Shown here: in pieces, positions 8,717 through 17,101 of the stretch | Position numbering within the stretch: position 1 is the first letter of the stretch | Layout: each line of letters starts with the position of its first letter | NCBI RefSeq assembly: GCF_029625315.1 | Contig: NZ_CP121110.1 | Coordinates: 1,665,501 to 1,729,500 of the forward strand | Reading direction: 5' to 3' | DNA length: 64,000 nucleotides | Source of the DNA: Flavobacterium ginsengisoli | GTDB taxonomy: Bacteria; Bacteroidota; Bacteroidia; Flavobacteriales; Flavobacteriaceae | Position numbers and translations under genes: made by a program | Notes under the pieces: generated by a model | What the model was told of the DNA's origin: nothing | What the model saw: the letters and a program-made list of their open reading frames with translations, nothing else | Database searches by the model: none

Positions 8717-9099
8717 TTGAATTAGAATAAATAGTAAGTTAGTTTTTAGTTAGAACCACGGATTGCAGTAAATGCAGTTCGTGGTTTTTTATTTTTTATT
8801 TTTTATTTTGCCTCGAAAACGCAAAGGCGCAAAGTTTTTCATTTCATATAGTATACCCAAAATTGTCATTTCGACGAAGGAGAAATCTTCTCGAGAAGCT
8901 CGACAAAGATTGGCGATATACTTTGTGGAGTTACTTGTGAAGATTTCTCCTTCGTCGAAATGACAAAGTGTATGGAAACTTTATCAAAAAATTTTGCGCC
9001 TCTGCGCCTTTGCGATATTTCTTAAAGAATGTCAAACGCACTGCTATGCGCCTCAACAAAAAACTTAGAATCTTAGCATCTTAGAACCTTAGCTACTTT
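8717..9099. other. Repeat-filled spacer after the pectate lyase
   Basis: This 383-bp gap contains no believable gene. It holds, in order, a possible weak hairpin (AACCACGGATTGCAG...CTGCAGTTCGTGGTT type) after the lyase, a GCGCAAAG stretch at 8821, the MITE-like element at 8863-8966, an inverted GCGCCTTTGCG stretch at 8995-9013 that pairs with the one at 8821, and a CTTAGAATCT tract at 9064-9093. Confidence 0.6.
8863..8966. repeat. MITE-like element, copy 2 (core inverted relative to copy 1)
   Basis: Arms of 28 bp (8863-8890 and 8939-8966) are perfect inverted copies and match the arms of 6612-6715. The 48-bp core (GAGAAGCTCGACAAAGATTGG...) matches the reverse complement of the copy-1 core with a few changes. 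The element is nested between inverted GCGCAAAGG-type sequences. Confidence 0.85.
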
Positions 9100-9483
9100 T
9101 TAAAGCACCAACTCCTCAAACAATCTCTGAATCGTTTTCTCCAAATCCTGGCTAAAACCTGGATGAGGTCTCGAGGTTTGAATTGCTGAACTTCTAATGG
9201 CTGTTAACCATCTAAAACGTTCTGGAATTTCAAATTCGGCGATTGGACCGCCGTCTTTGGCTCCTTTGGCGATTTTTTCTAATGAAGTTAAATTACATTC
9301 TAACTGTTCGATGTCGAAATCGGCAGAAAGGGCTTGTATTTTTTCTTTATTTAAATGAAAAAGAACCTTTATAAATCTAGCTTTTTTGCAAAACAAAATG
9401 ATTCCGATATTCAGGAATTCTTCGCGCTCTACCCTTGGCACAACACGAATCACAGCATATTCGTATAAGTGATTATCTTGCAT
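9100..9483 (-). CDS. DUF3037 family protein
   Basis: 127 residues. The N-terminal YEYAVIRVVPRVEREEFLNIGIILFC is the conserved core of DUF3037, and FRWLTAIRSSAIQTSRPHPG follows in the second half. Function unknown. It overlaps the upstream HipA-like gene by 11 bp and is surely in one operon with it. DUF3037 and HipA-like genes are commonly paired, which suggests a joint function, perhaps substrate or partner. Confidence 0.85.
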   Translation of the reverse strand: MQDNHLYEYAVIRVVPRVEREEFLNIGIILFCKKARFIKVLFHLNKEKIQALSADFDIEQLECNLTSLEKIAKGAKDGGPIAEFEIPERFRWLTAIRSSAIQTSRPHPGFSQDLEKTIQRLFEELVL

Positions 9484-10252
9484 TTTGCGCCTGATTTACA
9501 AATATTTCTGAATTCTCTATTCTTGTCTTTAAAAACTGCAAATAAACATTTCGCAATCCTTCTGGAGTTTCGTCTGCATCTTCCCACTGCAACCAGTCTA
9601 GCGGAATCGTATTGACAATTTCTTCTAAAATTTCTGGTGTAAGAATCGCTTTAAACTCAGTATCAACTTCTTTTAACATTGAAGCCTGAGGCAGTAAAAC
9701 GTGATCTTTAATTAATGCAAACGGACTTTTAGCATGTTGTTCCCAATTGCTCCAAGAATGATGAAAGTACAAACACGCACCATGATCAATCAGCCATAAT
9801 TCTTTATGCCAAATCAACATATTGGTGTTTCTGAAAGTTCGGTCGACATTGGTTATATAAGCATCTAGCCAAACAATTTGTGATGCTAATTTAGCATCGA
9901 CAGTTGTTACAACTGGATCAAAAGTAATTGCGCCAGATAAAAAGTGAAGTGCTAAGTTTAAGCCCTGACTTCCTTGCAGTAAATCTTGGATTTCTTCGTC
10001 GCCTTCTGTTCTTCCGAAAGCTTCGTCGAGATTTGCGAATACTAATTCTGGCAATTGCAATTTTAAAGCTTTTGCGATTTGTCCGCCAACTAATTCGGCT
10101 ATTAAAGCTTTTACGCCGTGTCCGGCTCCTCTAAATTTTAATACGTATTTAAAATCGTCATCAGCTTCTGCTAATGCGGGTAAAGAACCGCCTTCGCGCA
10201 GTGGCGTGATATAACGCATGACGTTTACTGTTCTAAGATCGAAGTTTTTCAT
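9473..10252 (-). CDS. HipA-like kinase family protein
   Basis: 259 residues, similar to the short HipA-type kinases that lack the HipA N-terminal domain. Visible motifs are YVLKFRGAGHGVKALIAE (ATP-binding strand and lysine), VWLDAYITNVDRTFRNTNML (catalytic loop D-x-x-x-x-N-x-D-R-x-x-x-N) and LWLIDHGACLYFH (metal-binding D in the I-D-H-G position). A protein or small-molecule kinase activity is likely and the target is unknown. No HipB antitoxin is present, so it is not a classic toxin-antitoxin pair. Overlaps the DUF3037 gene. Confidence 0.8.
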   Translation of the reverse strand: MKNFDLRTVNVMRYITPLREGGSLPALAEADDDFKYVLKFRGAGHGVKALIAELVGGQIAKALKLQLPELVFANLDEAFGRTEGDEEIQDLLQGSQGLNLALHFLSGAITFDPVVTTVDAKLASQIVWLDAYITNVDRTFRNTNMLIWHKELWLIDHGACLYFHHSWSNWEQHAKSPFALIKDHVLLPQASMLKEVDTEFKAILTPEILEEIVNTIPLDWLQWEDADETPEGLRNVYLQFLKTRIENSEIFVNQAQNAR

Positions 10253-10270
10253 GTTACAAACTTAATGATT

Positions 10271-10448
10271 TTAACCGCAAAGAGCGCAAAGGTTTACGCA
10301 AGGTTCGTAGAGTTTTTTTAATCTCGCAAAGGCGCGAAGTCGCAAAGAATATAAAAACTTTACGGCTTCGCGCCTTTACGAGCAAATTCTTTATCATGTA
10401 AAACAATCCTCGCGTTCTTTGCGTAAACCTTTGCGAACTTTGCGGTTA
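10271..10448. repeat. Nested inverted repeat with AACCGCAAAG / TTTGCGGTT ends
   Basis: The outer arms of about 30 bp (AACCGCAAAGAGCGCAAAGG and TTACGCAA on the left, the complement on the right at 10418-10448) differ at two positions. A second inverted pair (CTCGCAAAGGCGCGAAG / CTTCGCGCCTTTACGAG) sits inside at about 10322 and 10367. The right end touches the last codons of nnrD. The same GCGCAAAG words appear at 5800, 8821 and 8995. Confidence 0.7.
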
Positions 10449-11290
10449 AACTAAACTCAAAAAAGCTTTCCCTAAATACTTAATAATCGTAGAAGCCGTA
10501 AAAGATTCATAACCTGTTTTTGGCAAAGCCAGATCTGCTGTTAATCCGTGGAGGTAAACGCCCATTTTGGAAGCATATTTGGGTTCGTAACCTTGTGCTA
10601 AAAGACTTGTGAGAATTCGGTTAAGACATCTCCGCTTCCTGCGGTCGCAAGTGCGGCGTTTCCGCTTGTATTTTCGTAAACAGAAGTTCTGTTTATAATG
10701 AATGTTGGTGCGCCTTTCATGACGATAATCACTTTGTATTTTTCTGAAAAAGCAATTGTTTTCTGGAATTTCTCGGCTTCTGAATTCCACTTTCCTATCA
10801 AACGTTCTAATTCTTTTGGATGAGGTGTTAGAATTGTGTCTTCTGGAACCAATTCTAGCCATGATAAATTTTCTGAGATAATATTTAATGCGTCTGCATC
10901 GATAACTAAAGGCGCTTTATTTATTCGCAGAAATTCAAATAAGGCTTTTTGTGTTCCTAGCTCCTTTCCTATTCCTGGACCTATTCCAACGGCTTGCGGG
11001 ATTAGCGGTAAATGAATGTTGGTAATAAAATTTGTGTTTTCGTCGGTTACGGTCATGACTTCTGGAATAGAGATCTGAAGGATTTGATAACCGCACTTTG
11101 GTATAAAAGTCGTTACGAGTCCGCAGCCAGATTTTAGACAAGATTTTGAAGCTAAAACTCCTGCTCCTATTTTGCCATAACTTCCGGCAATAATCACCGC
11201 ATGACCTTGTGTTCCTTTATGAGTTTTAGGATTTATAGGTTTGTATAATTTTAGAATTTCTTCTTTTGTAATTAAATACGATGATTTCAT
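10446..11290 (-). CDS. nnrD: ADP-dependent (S)-NAD(P)H-hydrate dehydratase, frameshifted
   Basis: Repairs hydrated NAD(P)H. The frame from 11290 has the ribokinase-like CARKD features: [55 protein letters not shown], and [15 protein letters not shown], the catalytic G-x-G-D. One base, probably a C at about 10618, is missing after GDVLT. Beyond it the other frame supplies [31 protein letters not shown] and the C-terminus to 10446, giving 281 residues. Only the dehydratase half is encoded, without the NnrE epimerase domain. The break lies at the catalytic loop, so either it is an error or the enzyme is dead. Confidence 0.85.
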
Positions 11291-11351
11291 CTAGACGATT
11301 TTATACAATAAAATTACATAAAAAATTGAAATCAAAACTCGTCTTTTGAAA

Positions 11352-11441
11352 CTGATAGTCCTAGCCCTGATAGTAGCGGCATCCTTTTTGTTTTTTCTTT
11401 AAAAACAAAAAGATATAGCGGATAGCAGGAAATAGCTCCAA
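11352..11441. repeat. Structured intergenic element with 12-bp A/T stem and AGCGG words
   Basis: CTTTTTGTTTTT (11384-11395) pairs perfectly with AAAAACAAAAAG (11401-11412) over a 5-base loop. The stem is flanked by CCTAGCCCTGATAGTAGCGG on one side and ATAGCGGATAGCAGGAAATA on the other. I recall closely similar intergenic sequences in other Flavobacterium genomes but cannot confirm this here. It lies between divergent nnrD and gcvT. Role unknown; it could be a terminator-like or mobile structured repeat. Confidence 0.5.
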
Positions 11442-11491
11442 ATTATTGCGAAATTTATAATTTAAGGTATTCGAAATCGATATTTTTTGAA

Positions 11492-11499
11492 TAGATTTG
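11492..11499 (+). promoter_or_regulatory. Probable -7 element of gcvT (TAGATTTG)
   Basis: TAGATTTG fits the Bacteroidetes sigma-A consensus TAnnTTTG and ends 25 bp before the gcvT start. I saw no clear -33 TTG at the usual distance. Confidence 0.5.
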
Positions 11500-11524
11500 C
11501 AAAACAATTTTATAAAACAACACA

Positions 11525-12607
11525 ATGAAAAATACTGCGCTTACGCACATACACGAAGGTTTAGGAGCAAAAATGCTTCCTTTTGCTGGTTATAATATGC
11601 CTATTACTTATGAAGGGGTTAATGCTGAACACGAAACAGTTCGTAACGGCGTGGGAGTTTTTGACGTTTCGCACATGGGTGAATTTTTGTTAACGGGTCC
11701 AAATGCTTTGGCTCTGATTCAAAAAGTGACTTCAAATGATGCTTCTACTTTGACAATTGGAAGAGCGCAATATTCTTGTCTTCCAAATAACGAAGGCGGA
11801 ATTGTTGACGATTTGATTATTTATAAAATGAAAGAAGAAGAGTATTTACTAGTTGTAAATGCTTCGAATATTGAAAAAGACTGGAACTGGATTTCATCTC
11901 ACAATGATTTAGGAGTTGACATGAAGAATCTTTCTGATGAATATTCTTTACTAGCGATTCAAGGACCAAAAGCAGTTGAAGCTATGCAGTCTTTGACTTC
12001 TGTTGATTTGTCAGCGATTACATATTATCATTTTGAAGTAGCTGATTTTGCTGGATTTAGTGACGTAATTATTTCTGCTACTGGTTATACTGGTTCTGGC
12101 GGATTTGAAATCTACTGCAAAAATGCAGATGCTGAAGCAATCTGGAATAAAGTTTTTGAAGCAGGAGCTTCTTTTGGCATTAAGCCGATTGGTCTTGCTG
12201 CGCGCGATACTTTACGTTTAGAAATGGGATTCTGCCTTTACGGAAATGATATCAACGACACTACTTCTCCTCTTGAAGCTGGTTTAGGATGGATTACAAA
12301 ATTTACTAAAGATTTTACGAATTCTGAAGCGCTTAAAAAACAAAAAGAAGCTGGTGTTGCAAGAAAATTAGTTGCTTTTGAAATGCAGGAGCGCGCGGTA
12401 CCAAGACACGATTATGAAATTGTTGATGGTTCTGGAGCGGTAATCGGAATTGTAACTTCTGGAACAATGTCTCCTTCTATGAATAAAGGAATTGGTTTAG
12501 GTTACGTTACAACTGCTAATAGCGCAGTTGACAGCGATATTTTTATTAGAATTAGAAAAAATGATGTTCCTGCTAAAGTGGTAAAATTGCCATTCTACAA
12601 GAAATAA
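11525..12607 (+). CDS. gcvT: Aminomethyltransferase (glycine cleavage T protein)
   Basis: 360 residues, full length for GcvT. It moves the methylene group from the aminomethyl-lipoyl H protein to tetrahydrofolate, releasing ammonia. Motifs: [67 protein letters not shown] (substrate and folate contacts) and the C-terminal barrel with [19 protein letters not shown]. Single gene with its own -7 element and a strong terminator. Confidence 0.95.
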   Translation: MKNTALTHIHEGLGAKMLPFAGYNMPITYEGVNAEHETVRNGVGVFDVSHMGEFLLTGPNALALIQKVTSNDASTLTIGRAQYSCLPNNEGGIVDDLIIYKMKEEEYLLVVNASNIEKDWNWISSHNDLGVDMKNLSDEYSLLAIQGPKAVEAMQSLTSVDLSAITYYHFEVADFAGFSDVIISATGYTGSGGFEIYCKNADAEAIWNKVFEAGASFGIKPIGLAARDTLRLEMGFCLYGNDINDTTSPLEAGLGWITKFTKDFTNSEALKKQKEAGVARKLVAFEMQERAVPRHDYEIVDGSGAVIGIVTSGTMSPSMNKGIGLGYVTTANSAVDSDIFIRIRKNDVPAKVVKLPFYKK

Positions 12608-12624
12608 TTTTTATAGAAATAAAT

Positions 12625-12658
12625 TAAAAAATGCGTTACCAATGTAACGCATTTTTTG
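12625..12658 (+). terminator. Terminator of gcvT
   Basis: AAAAAATGCGTTA pairs with TAACGCATTTTTT over a short loop, 20 bp past the gcvT stop. Confidence 0.9.
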
Positions 12659-12805
12659 TTTGTATAAAAGACTGTTTTAGCCAATGTTCTTCTACTGTTT
12701 GTTCGTTTAACGGTTAAATACTTTTAGTTGTCGATATTTCGAAAAAAATACTACAATTTGTAAAAAAATTAGTGTAACTTTAATGATGAACCATGAATTT
12801 CATTT

Positions 12806-14842
12806 ATGAAAAAAATTTCACTACTCCTTTTTTTGCTAACATCAACTATATCTATTGGTCAGAACAGCGCAGAAACTTGTGAAATATTAAACAAAATAAA
12901 TGCGCTCATTCAAGCGGAACATTTAAGACCTAAACCTGTTGATGACAGCCTCTCTGTGTTTGTTTTTGACAATCTTATTAACGAACTGGATCCTTCTCGC
13001 AATATTTTTTATAAGAGCGAATACGACGAATTGGCTCAAAAATATCGCTACAATCTTGACGATTTAATCTTAAAAAACGATTGCAGTTTTCTTACTGATA
13101 TAAAAGCTACTTACATAAATGGTCTTATACGCACTAAGAAAGTTTTAGAAAAAATTCAGACCATGCCAATTGATTATTCTAAAAAAGATACTATACGTTT
13201 TTATAAAAAATCTTTTGCTTTTTATTTAAAGAAAGAAGACTTAGAAAAGGTTTGGGTAAAAAAACTGCGTTATCAAATCTTAGACGATATTGCCGAAACA
13301 AGTGATAATCTGGATTCTTTAAGAACCAATTTCAAATCGATTGAACAAATTTCTAAAAATCAAATTCTTACAAATGAAATTTGCCGTTTTAGCACCCTAA
13401 TAGAATCTAATACCAAACAGGAAGAAAAACTATATAATTTCTTCTGCACATACTTTGATCCGCATACGGCTTATTTTAGCGATGATTCTAAAACAAGTTT
13501 TGTTGCTTCCTTATCAAAAGAACATTTGTCGCTTGGAATGACAGTAAACCTCAACGAGAAAAACGAAATCATTATTGATGAGGTAGATCCAAACGGTCCT
13601 GCGTATCAAACTGGGCAGATAAAAAAAGGCGATCAGATTATTTCTATTTCCAACCAAAAAGAAACGCTTCAGGTTTCTTGCGCTTCATTAGAGTCTATTT
13701 CTTCAATGATTTTATCAGAAAACAACAAACAGATTACACTTACTTTAAAACGCAATTCTGGTAAAAGTTTTGATGTTTATATTGAAAAGAAAATGATGAA
13801 AGATGAAGAAAATTCTGTTTTTAGTTTCATCATTGGCAAAGACAGCAAAATTGGATATGTTAAAATTCCAAGCTTTTATGCCGACCTTGATGGCACTAGC
13901 AGAAAAGGATGTGCAGATGATGTTGCCCGCGAAGTTATAAAACTGCGGCGAGACGACATAAAAGGGCTTGTTATTGATCTTATCGATAATGGCGGCGGTT
14001 CTATGGAAGAAGCCATAAAACTTGCTGGAATGTTTGTAGATTATGGTCCGCTTTCGATAGTCGTTGACAATAAAAAAGAGAAATCTGTAATTAATGATCC
14101 TTTCAAAGGTGTTATTTACAGAGGACCAATTGTAGTACTAGTTAATAGTAACACGGCTTCGGCAAGCGAATTCTTTTCTTCTATTATGCAAGATTATAAT
14201 CGAGCTCTTTTGTTAGGAAGCTCTACGCTAGGAAAAGCTACAATGCAGACTATTCTTCCGCTTGACGAGGAAAAAAATACCGATTTCTTAAAAATTACTA
14301 TTAATAAGTTTTACAGAATTACAGGTAAAAGCCACCAATATATAGGCGTAAAACCAGATGTTGTACTTCCTGAATTTTACGAAGACATCTATCAAAAAGA
14401 AAGCGATTTTCCGACCGCTATGAAAAACGATAGTATCGAGCCTTTCTTAAAATACAAAACTTACGTAAAGCGAAATCTAATAGATAAAATTGCAAAAAAC
14501 AGCGCGCAGAGATTATCTGATAATTACTTTTTTAACAATATCAAAAAGATCAATATTAAAATAGATCAGCTTGTAAATGCTCCAAAATCTGAAATTCCGT
14601 TGACATTGGATGCGGTTTTTACACAAAAAAAGACATTAGGTGCACTTTGGACAGAGATCAATACTTTTAATGACGAAAATAATCCGCTTGATGTTTACAA
14701 TTCTAGTGTTAATCAGTTTCTTTTAGGCGCTTATCCAAATGATAAAACGATTAATCAAGATCAAATGGATAACCTTAAAATAAATCCATACCTCAACGAA
14801 GCTGTAAACATCATTAACGAATTTAACGGAGGCATGAAATAG
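12806..14842 (+). CDS. Exported S41 carboxy-terminal processing protease with PDZ domain
   Basis: 678 residues with a signal peptide (MKKISLLLFLLTSTISIGQ). The N-terminal helical region (LINELDPSRNIFYKSEYDEL) is as in tail-specific proteases. A PDZ domain lies at about 225-310 (DPHTAYFSDDSK, GMTVNLNEKNEIIIDEV, GPAYQTGQIKKGDQIISI). The S41 core has IGYVKIPSFY, GLVIDLIDNGGGSMEEAI, VLVNSNTASASEFFSS (nucleophile serine) and STLGKATMQ (general-base lysine). A C-terminal DUF3340-like helical tail ends the protein. Acts in the periplasm on protein C-termini. Compared with Prc-type homologues in the phylum it is a normal length. Monocistronic. Confidence 0.9.
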   Translation: MKKISLLLFLLTSTISIGQNSAETCEILNKINALIQAEHLRPKPVDDSLSVFVFDNLINELDPSRNIFYKSEYDELAQKYRYNLDDLILKNDCSFLTDIKATYINGLIRTKKVLEKIQTMPIDYSKKDTIRFYKKSFAFYLKKEDLEKVWVKKLRYQILDDIAETSDNLDSLRTNFKSIEQISKNQILTNEICRFSTLIESNTKQEEKLYNFFCTYFDPHTAYFSDDSKTSFVASLSKEHLSLGMTVNLNEKNEIIIDEVDPNGPAYQTGQIKKGDQIISISNQKETLQVSCASLESISSMILSENNKQITLTLKRNSGKSFDVYIEKKMMKDEENSVFSFIIGKDSKIGYVKIPSFYADLDGTSRKGCADDVAREVIKLRRDDIKGLVIDLIDNGGGSMEEAIKLAGMFVDYGPLSIVVDNKKEKSVINDPFKGVIYRGPIVVLVNSNTASASEFFSSIMQDYNRALLLGSSTLGKATMQTILPLDEEKNTDFLKITINKFYRITGKSHQYIGVKPDVVLPEFYEDIYQKESDFPTAMKNDSIEPFLKYKTYVKRNLIDKIAKNSAQRLSDNYFFNNIKKINIKIDQLVNAPKSEIPLTLDAVFTQKKTLGALWTEINTFNDENNPLDVYNSSVNQFLLGAYPNDKTINQDQMDNLKINPYLNEAVNIINEFNGGMK

Positions 14843-15095
14843 TTTTTTTTTAGATTCTAAGATACTAAGTCTGCTAAGGTTCTAAGTTTTTTTTTACTGC
14901 AATCCCGATTGCTATTGTTTATGCGGGATTCACAAAGTTTTTTATATAAAGCTTTGCGTTTTGCAAACCTCACTTTAAAAATAATGTCTTTGCGCATTTT
15001 GCGGTTACATTCTACTTAAGCCATTCAACTTGAAATCTGAAACTTGAATCTTAAAAAATCTCAAAAACATTCTATAAAAAAGAATTGTTTTGTTT
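14843..15095. other. Repeat-containing spacer before yebC
   Basis: It starts with a T8 run and a CTTAGAATCT-family tract (14852-14887). An AT-rich stretch follows with GCAATCCCGATTGC-like and TTTGCGCATTTTGCGGTTA words from the intergenic repeat families. No gene seen. The yebC promoter is at the right end. Confidence 0.5.
14852..14887. repeat. 10-bp-phased CTTAGAATCT repeat, inverted orientation
   Basis: AGATTCTAAGATACTAAG and AAGGTTCTAAG are reverse-complement copies of the unit seen at 6764 and 9064, here directly after the protease stop codon. Confidence 0.5.
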
Positions 15096-15124
15096 TTGTA
15101 AAAATTTGGAAAACCTTATTTTTG
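15096..15124 (+). promoter_or_regulatory. Promoter of yebC (TTG-N18-TATTTTTG)
   Basis: TTG at 15096-15098, an 18-bp spacer, then TATTTTTG at 15117-15124: a full match to the Bacteroidetes -33/-7 pattern. The start codon is 24 bp after the -7 box. Confidence 0.75.
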
Positions 15125-15147
15125 CATCACAAAACTAAAAATTAGAA

Positions 15148-15861
15148 ATGGGAAGAGCGTTCGAATTTAGAAAAGGAAGAAAAATGAAACGTTGGTCTGC
15201 AATGGCCAAAACATTTACCAGAATTGGTAAAGATATCGTAATGGCTGTTAAAGAAGGTGGACCAAACCCAGATGCCAATTCTAGATTAAGAGCCGTTATA
15301 CAAAATGCGAAAGCTGCAAACATGCCTAAAGACAATGTTGAGCGCGCTATTAAAAATGCAAGTAATAAAGACACTGCTAACTATAAAGAAATTTTGTTTG
15401 AAGGATACGCTCCTCACGGAATTGCAATCTTAATTGAAACTGCTTCTGATAACAATAACAGAACTGTAGCTAACATTCGTAGTTATTTCAACAAATGCAA
15501 CGGTACTATGGGAACTCAAGGTTCTGTTGAGTTTATGTTTGACCACACTTGCAACTTCAGAATTGCGAAAGATGGTATCGATGCTGAAGAGTTAGAATTA
15601 GAATTAATTGATTTTGGTGCTGAGGAAGTTTTTGAAGACGAAGACGGAATCTTAATCTACGCTCCTTTTGGAAGTTTTGGTGCTTTACAAAAAGAATTAG
15701 AAAACAGAGGTCTTGAAATCCTTTCTTCTGGTTTTGAGCGTATTCCGCAAATCACTAAAGAATTAACTGAAGCTCAAATCGCTGACGTTGAGAAATTAAT
15801 CGAAAAAATAGAAGAAGATGATGACGTAATGAACGTTTATCATACAATGAAAGAAGAATAG
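15148..15861 (+). CDS. YebC/PmpR-family DNA-binding regulator / TACO1-like translation factor
   Basis: 237 residues. The N-terminal MGRAFEFRKGRKMKRWSAMAKTF is the flavobacterial variant of the usual start of YebC. Next come AVKEGGPNPDANSRLRAVIQNAKAANMPKDNVERAIK and the acidic C-terminal domain ending in DDVMNVYHTM. Members act as transcription regulators or as ribosome-associated factors that help polyproline translation. Single gene with a clear promoter and terminator. Confidence 0.92.
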   Translation: MGRAFEFRKGRKMKRWSAMAKTFTRIGKDIVMAVKEGGPNPDANSRLRAVIQNAKAANMPKDNVERAIKNASNKDTANYKEILFEGYAPHGIAILIETASDNNNRTVANIRSYFNKCNGTMGTQGSVEFMFDHTCNFRIAKDGIDAEELELELIDFGAEEVFEDEDGILIYAPFGSFGALQKELENRGLEILSSGFERIPQITKELTEAQIADVEKLIEKIEEDDDVMNVYHTMKEE

Positions 15862-15882
15862 TCTTTCTATAAAATATATTTT

Positions 15883-15912
15883 AAAGCTCTGGATTCTTCG
15901 GAGCTTTTTTTT
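15883..15912 (+). terminator. Terminator of yebC
   Basis: AAAGCTC pairs with GAGCTTT, then T8. Confidence 0.85.
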
Positions 15913-15938
15913 ACCATAAACACAAATTCTTAGAAATA

Positions 15939-16331
15939 ATGAATTCTTATTTTAGCAAATTTCAGAATGGAATATTCGCTGTCGTAAAATTAGATGGCAA
16001 ACTATCTCTTTATTTTGGAGAAAACTCATGGTGGCTTTTAGACGATTGGGAAAATGACATTCTTAATGATAATTATTTTCAAGAAATAGAATCTTTAAAA
16101 ATTGAATTTGAAAGTATACACAATGCATTTAAAACTGAATATTCCGATTTAGATAAAAGCACTTATCTTCCTAGTTTGTATATCGACTTTGACCATAAGG
16201 AACTTTATAATAACTTTTTTGACCAAGCTTTAGAAAATAGAATTATTGAAGGCTGGAAAGGTATTTTTATAGAAAATCAGAATCAATTTTTAGAAATGAT
16301 TCCTGAAAATTGCAGGTACTGGAAAATATAA
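15939..16331 (+). CDS. Hypothetical small acidic protein (immunity-like cargo)
   Basis: 130 residues, rich in D, E and aromatic residues (ENSWWLLDDWENDILND, LPSLYIDFDHKELY, EGWKGIF). No signal peptide or membrane helix. I do not recognise a family. The size, acidity and company of similar small genes to 20619 suggest contact-toxin immunity-type cargo, which is inference. Confidence 0.6.
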   Translation: MNSYFSKFQNGIFAVVKLDGKLSLYFGENSWWLLDDWENDILNDNYFQEIESLKIEFESIHNAFKTEYSDLDKSTYLPSLYIDFDHKELYNNFFDQALENRIIEGWKGIFIENQNQFLEMIPENCRYWKI

Positions 16332-16394
16332 AAATTGGAGTTTTTAAAACTTTTTTGTTTCAATTTATTTTGGTTTTAGTTTCAAATAAAAAAT

Positions 16395-16402
16395 TATATT
16401 TG
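16395..16402 (+). promoter_or_regulatory. -7 element TATATTTG of the micro-ORF at 16438
   Basis: TATATTTG fits TAnnTTTG, and a TTG stands 22 bp upstream. The same TATATTTG is found before the related gene at 19848. Confidence 0.55.
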
Positions 16403-16437
16403 CTAATATCAGATGTAAAACCACTTAAATCTTCATT

Positions 16438-16515
16438 ATGCAATCATCAAAATTTATGAAATTTGCTGTAATAGCGCTTGTAATCTTATTTATTGTCATT
16501 AGTATTATTAGCTAA
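16438..16515 (+). CDS. 25-residue hydrophobic peptide, truncated relative of the 19848 lipoprotein
   Basis: The sequence starts MQSSKFMKFAVIALVILF and ends ISIIS. It aligns position by position with the first 25 residues of the lipoprotein at 19848 (MQTSKITRIAVVALVLLF...LSIIS). There the next codon is TGC, the lipobox cysteine; here it is TAA. The gene keeps its own TAnnTTTG box and its own terminator, so it looks like a complete transcription unit rather than debris. It may make a small membrane peptide, or it may be a dead copy. Confidence 0.55.
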   Translation: MQSSKFMKFAVIALVILFIVISIIS

Positions 16516-16523
16516 AAAAATAT

Positions 16524-16552
16524 AAGTCTTTTGGTTTTCAAAAGACTTTTTT
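16524..16552 (+). terminator. Terminator after the micro-ORF
   Basis: AAGTCTTTTG pairs with CAAAAGACTT across a 5-base loop, with a T tract, 8 bp past the micro-ORF stop. Confidence 0.85.
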
Positions 16553-16571
16553 ATTTAAACAAATTCTCTAA

Positions 16572-17099
16572 ATGAAACTAATAGAAAACTTCTATTGCAT
16601 ACAATCTGTAAATTTCGCCGACGATACTGAAGGAATAAGTTCAATCAAAACAGAATTAGTAAGACCTTCTATAAAATTATTAGATGTAGAATATTCTGAA
16701 AAAAAGACCTCTACAAAAAATTTAGTTGCTAAATCATGTGGAGCTTCTGATGAAGATTTTACTTTAGATGAATTATTGTTTTTATCAAAAACATACGGAT
16801 TCGAAATTGAAGAAGACGATAATTTAAAAGGATATTATAAAAGCGTTTTAAAAATTCATAAACTGTATGACTGCCCTGGCTATATCACTTTAATGGAACT
16901 AGACGGAAAAGAATATTTAAAGATTGAATTCCTTCGTTGGCAATTTGACTGTCAACCTAGAGGCGCGGGAGAAGATATGCTGGGAGAAGATATGCTGGGA
17001 GAAGATATGCTGGGAGAAGATATCACCTACATTCTTGGCATTTGGGAATCGCCATTACTGACAGATGAAATAGTTTCTAAAATTAAAGCAAGTAACTAA
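16572..17099 (+). CDS. Hypothetical protein with internal GEDML repeats
   Basis: 175 residues, acidic, no export signal, family not recognised. Between residues 132 and 150 it has a perfect amino-acid repeat, GEDML three times plus GED, encoded by a 15-bp DNA repeat. The flanking sequence (YDCPGYITLMELDGKEYLKIEFLRWQFDCQPRG before, YILGIWESPLLTDEI after) looks like a normal folded domain, so the repeat probably expands a surface loop. First gene of a tight pair with 17102. Confidence 0.6.
   Translation: MKLIENFYCIQSVNFADDTEGISSIKTELVRPSIKLLDVEYSEKKTSTKNLVAKSCGASDEDFTLDELLFLSKTYGFEIEEDDNLKGYYKSVLKIHKLYDCPGYITLMELDGKEYLKIEFLRWQFDCQPRGAGEDMLGEDMLGEDMLGEDITYILGIWESPLLTDEIVSKIKASN
16967..17023 (+). 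repeat. 15-bp tandem repeat inside a coding region, 3.8 copies
   Basis: GGGAGAAGATATGCT is repeated at 16967, 16982 and 16997, with a partial copy at 17012. All copies are identical. The period is a multiple of three, so copy-number change keeps the frame. Confidence 0.95.
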
Positions 17100-17101
17100 A
17101 A

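Noticed and set aside
16967-17023. CRISPR-like array
   Set aside because: Units are contiguous 15-bp repeats in a coding frame with no spacers.
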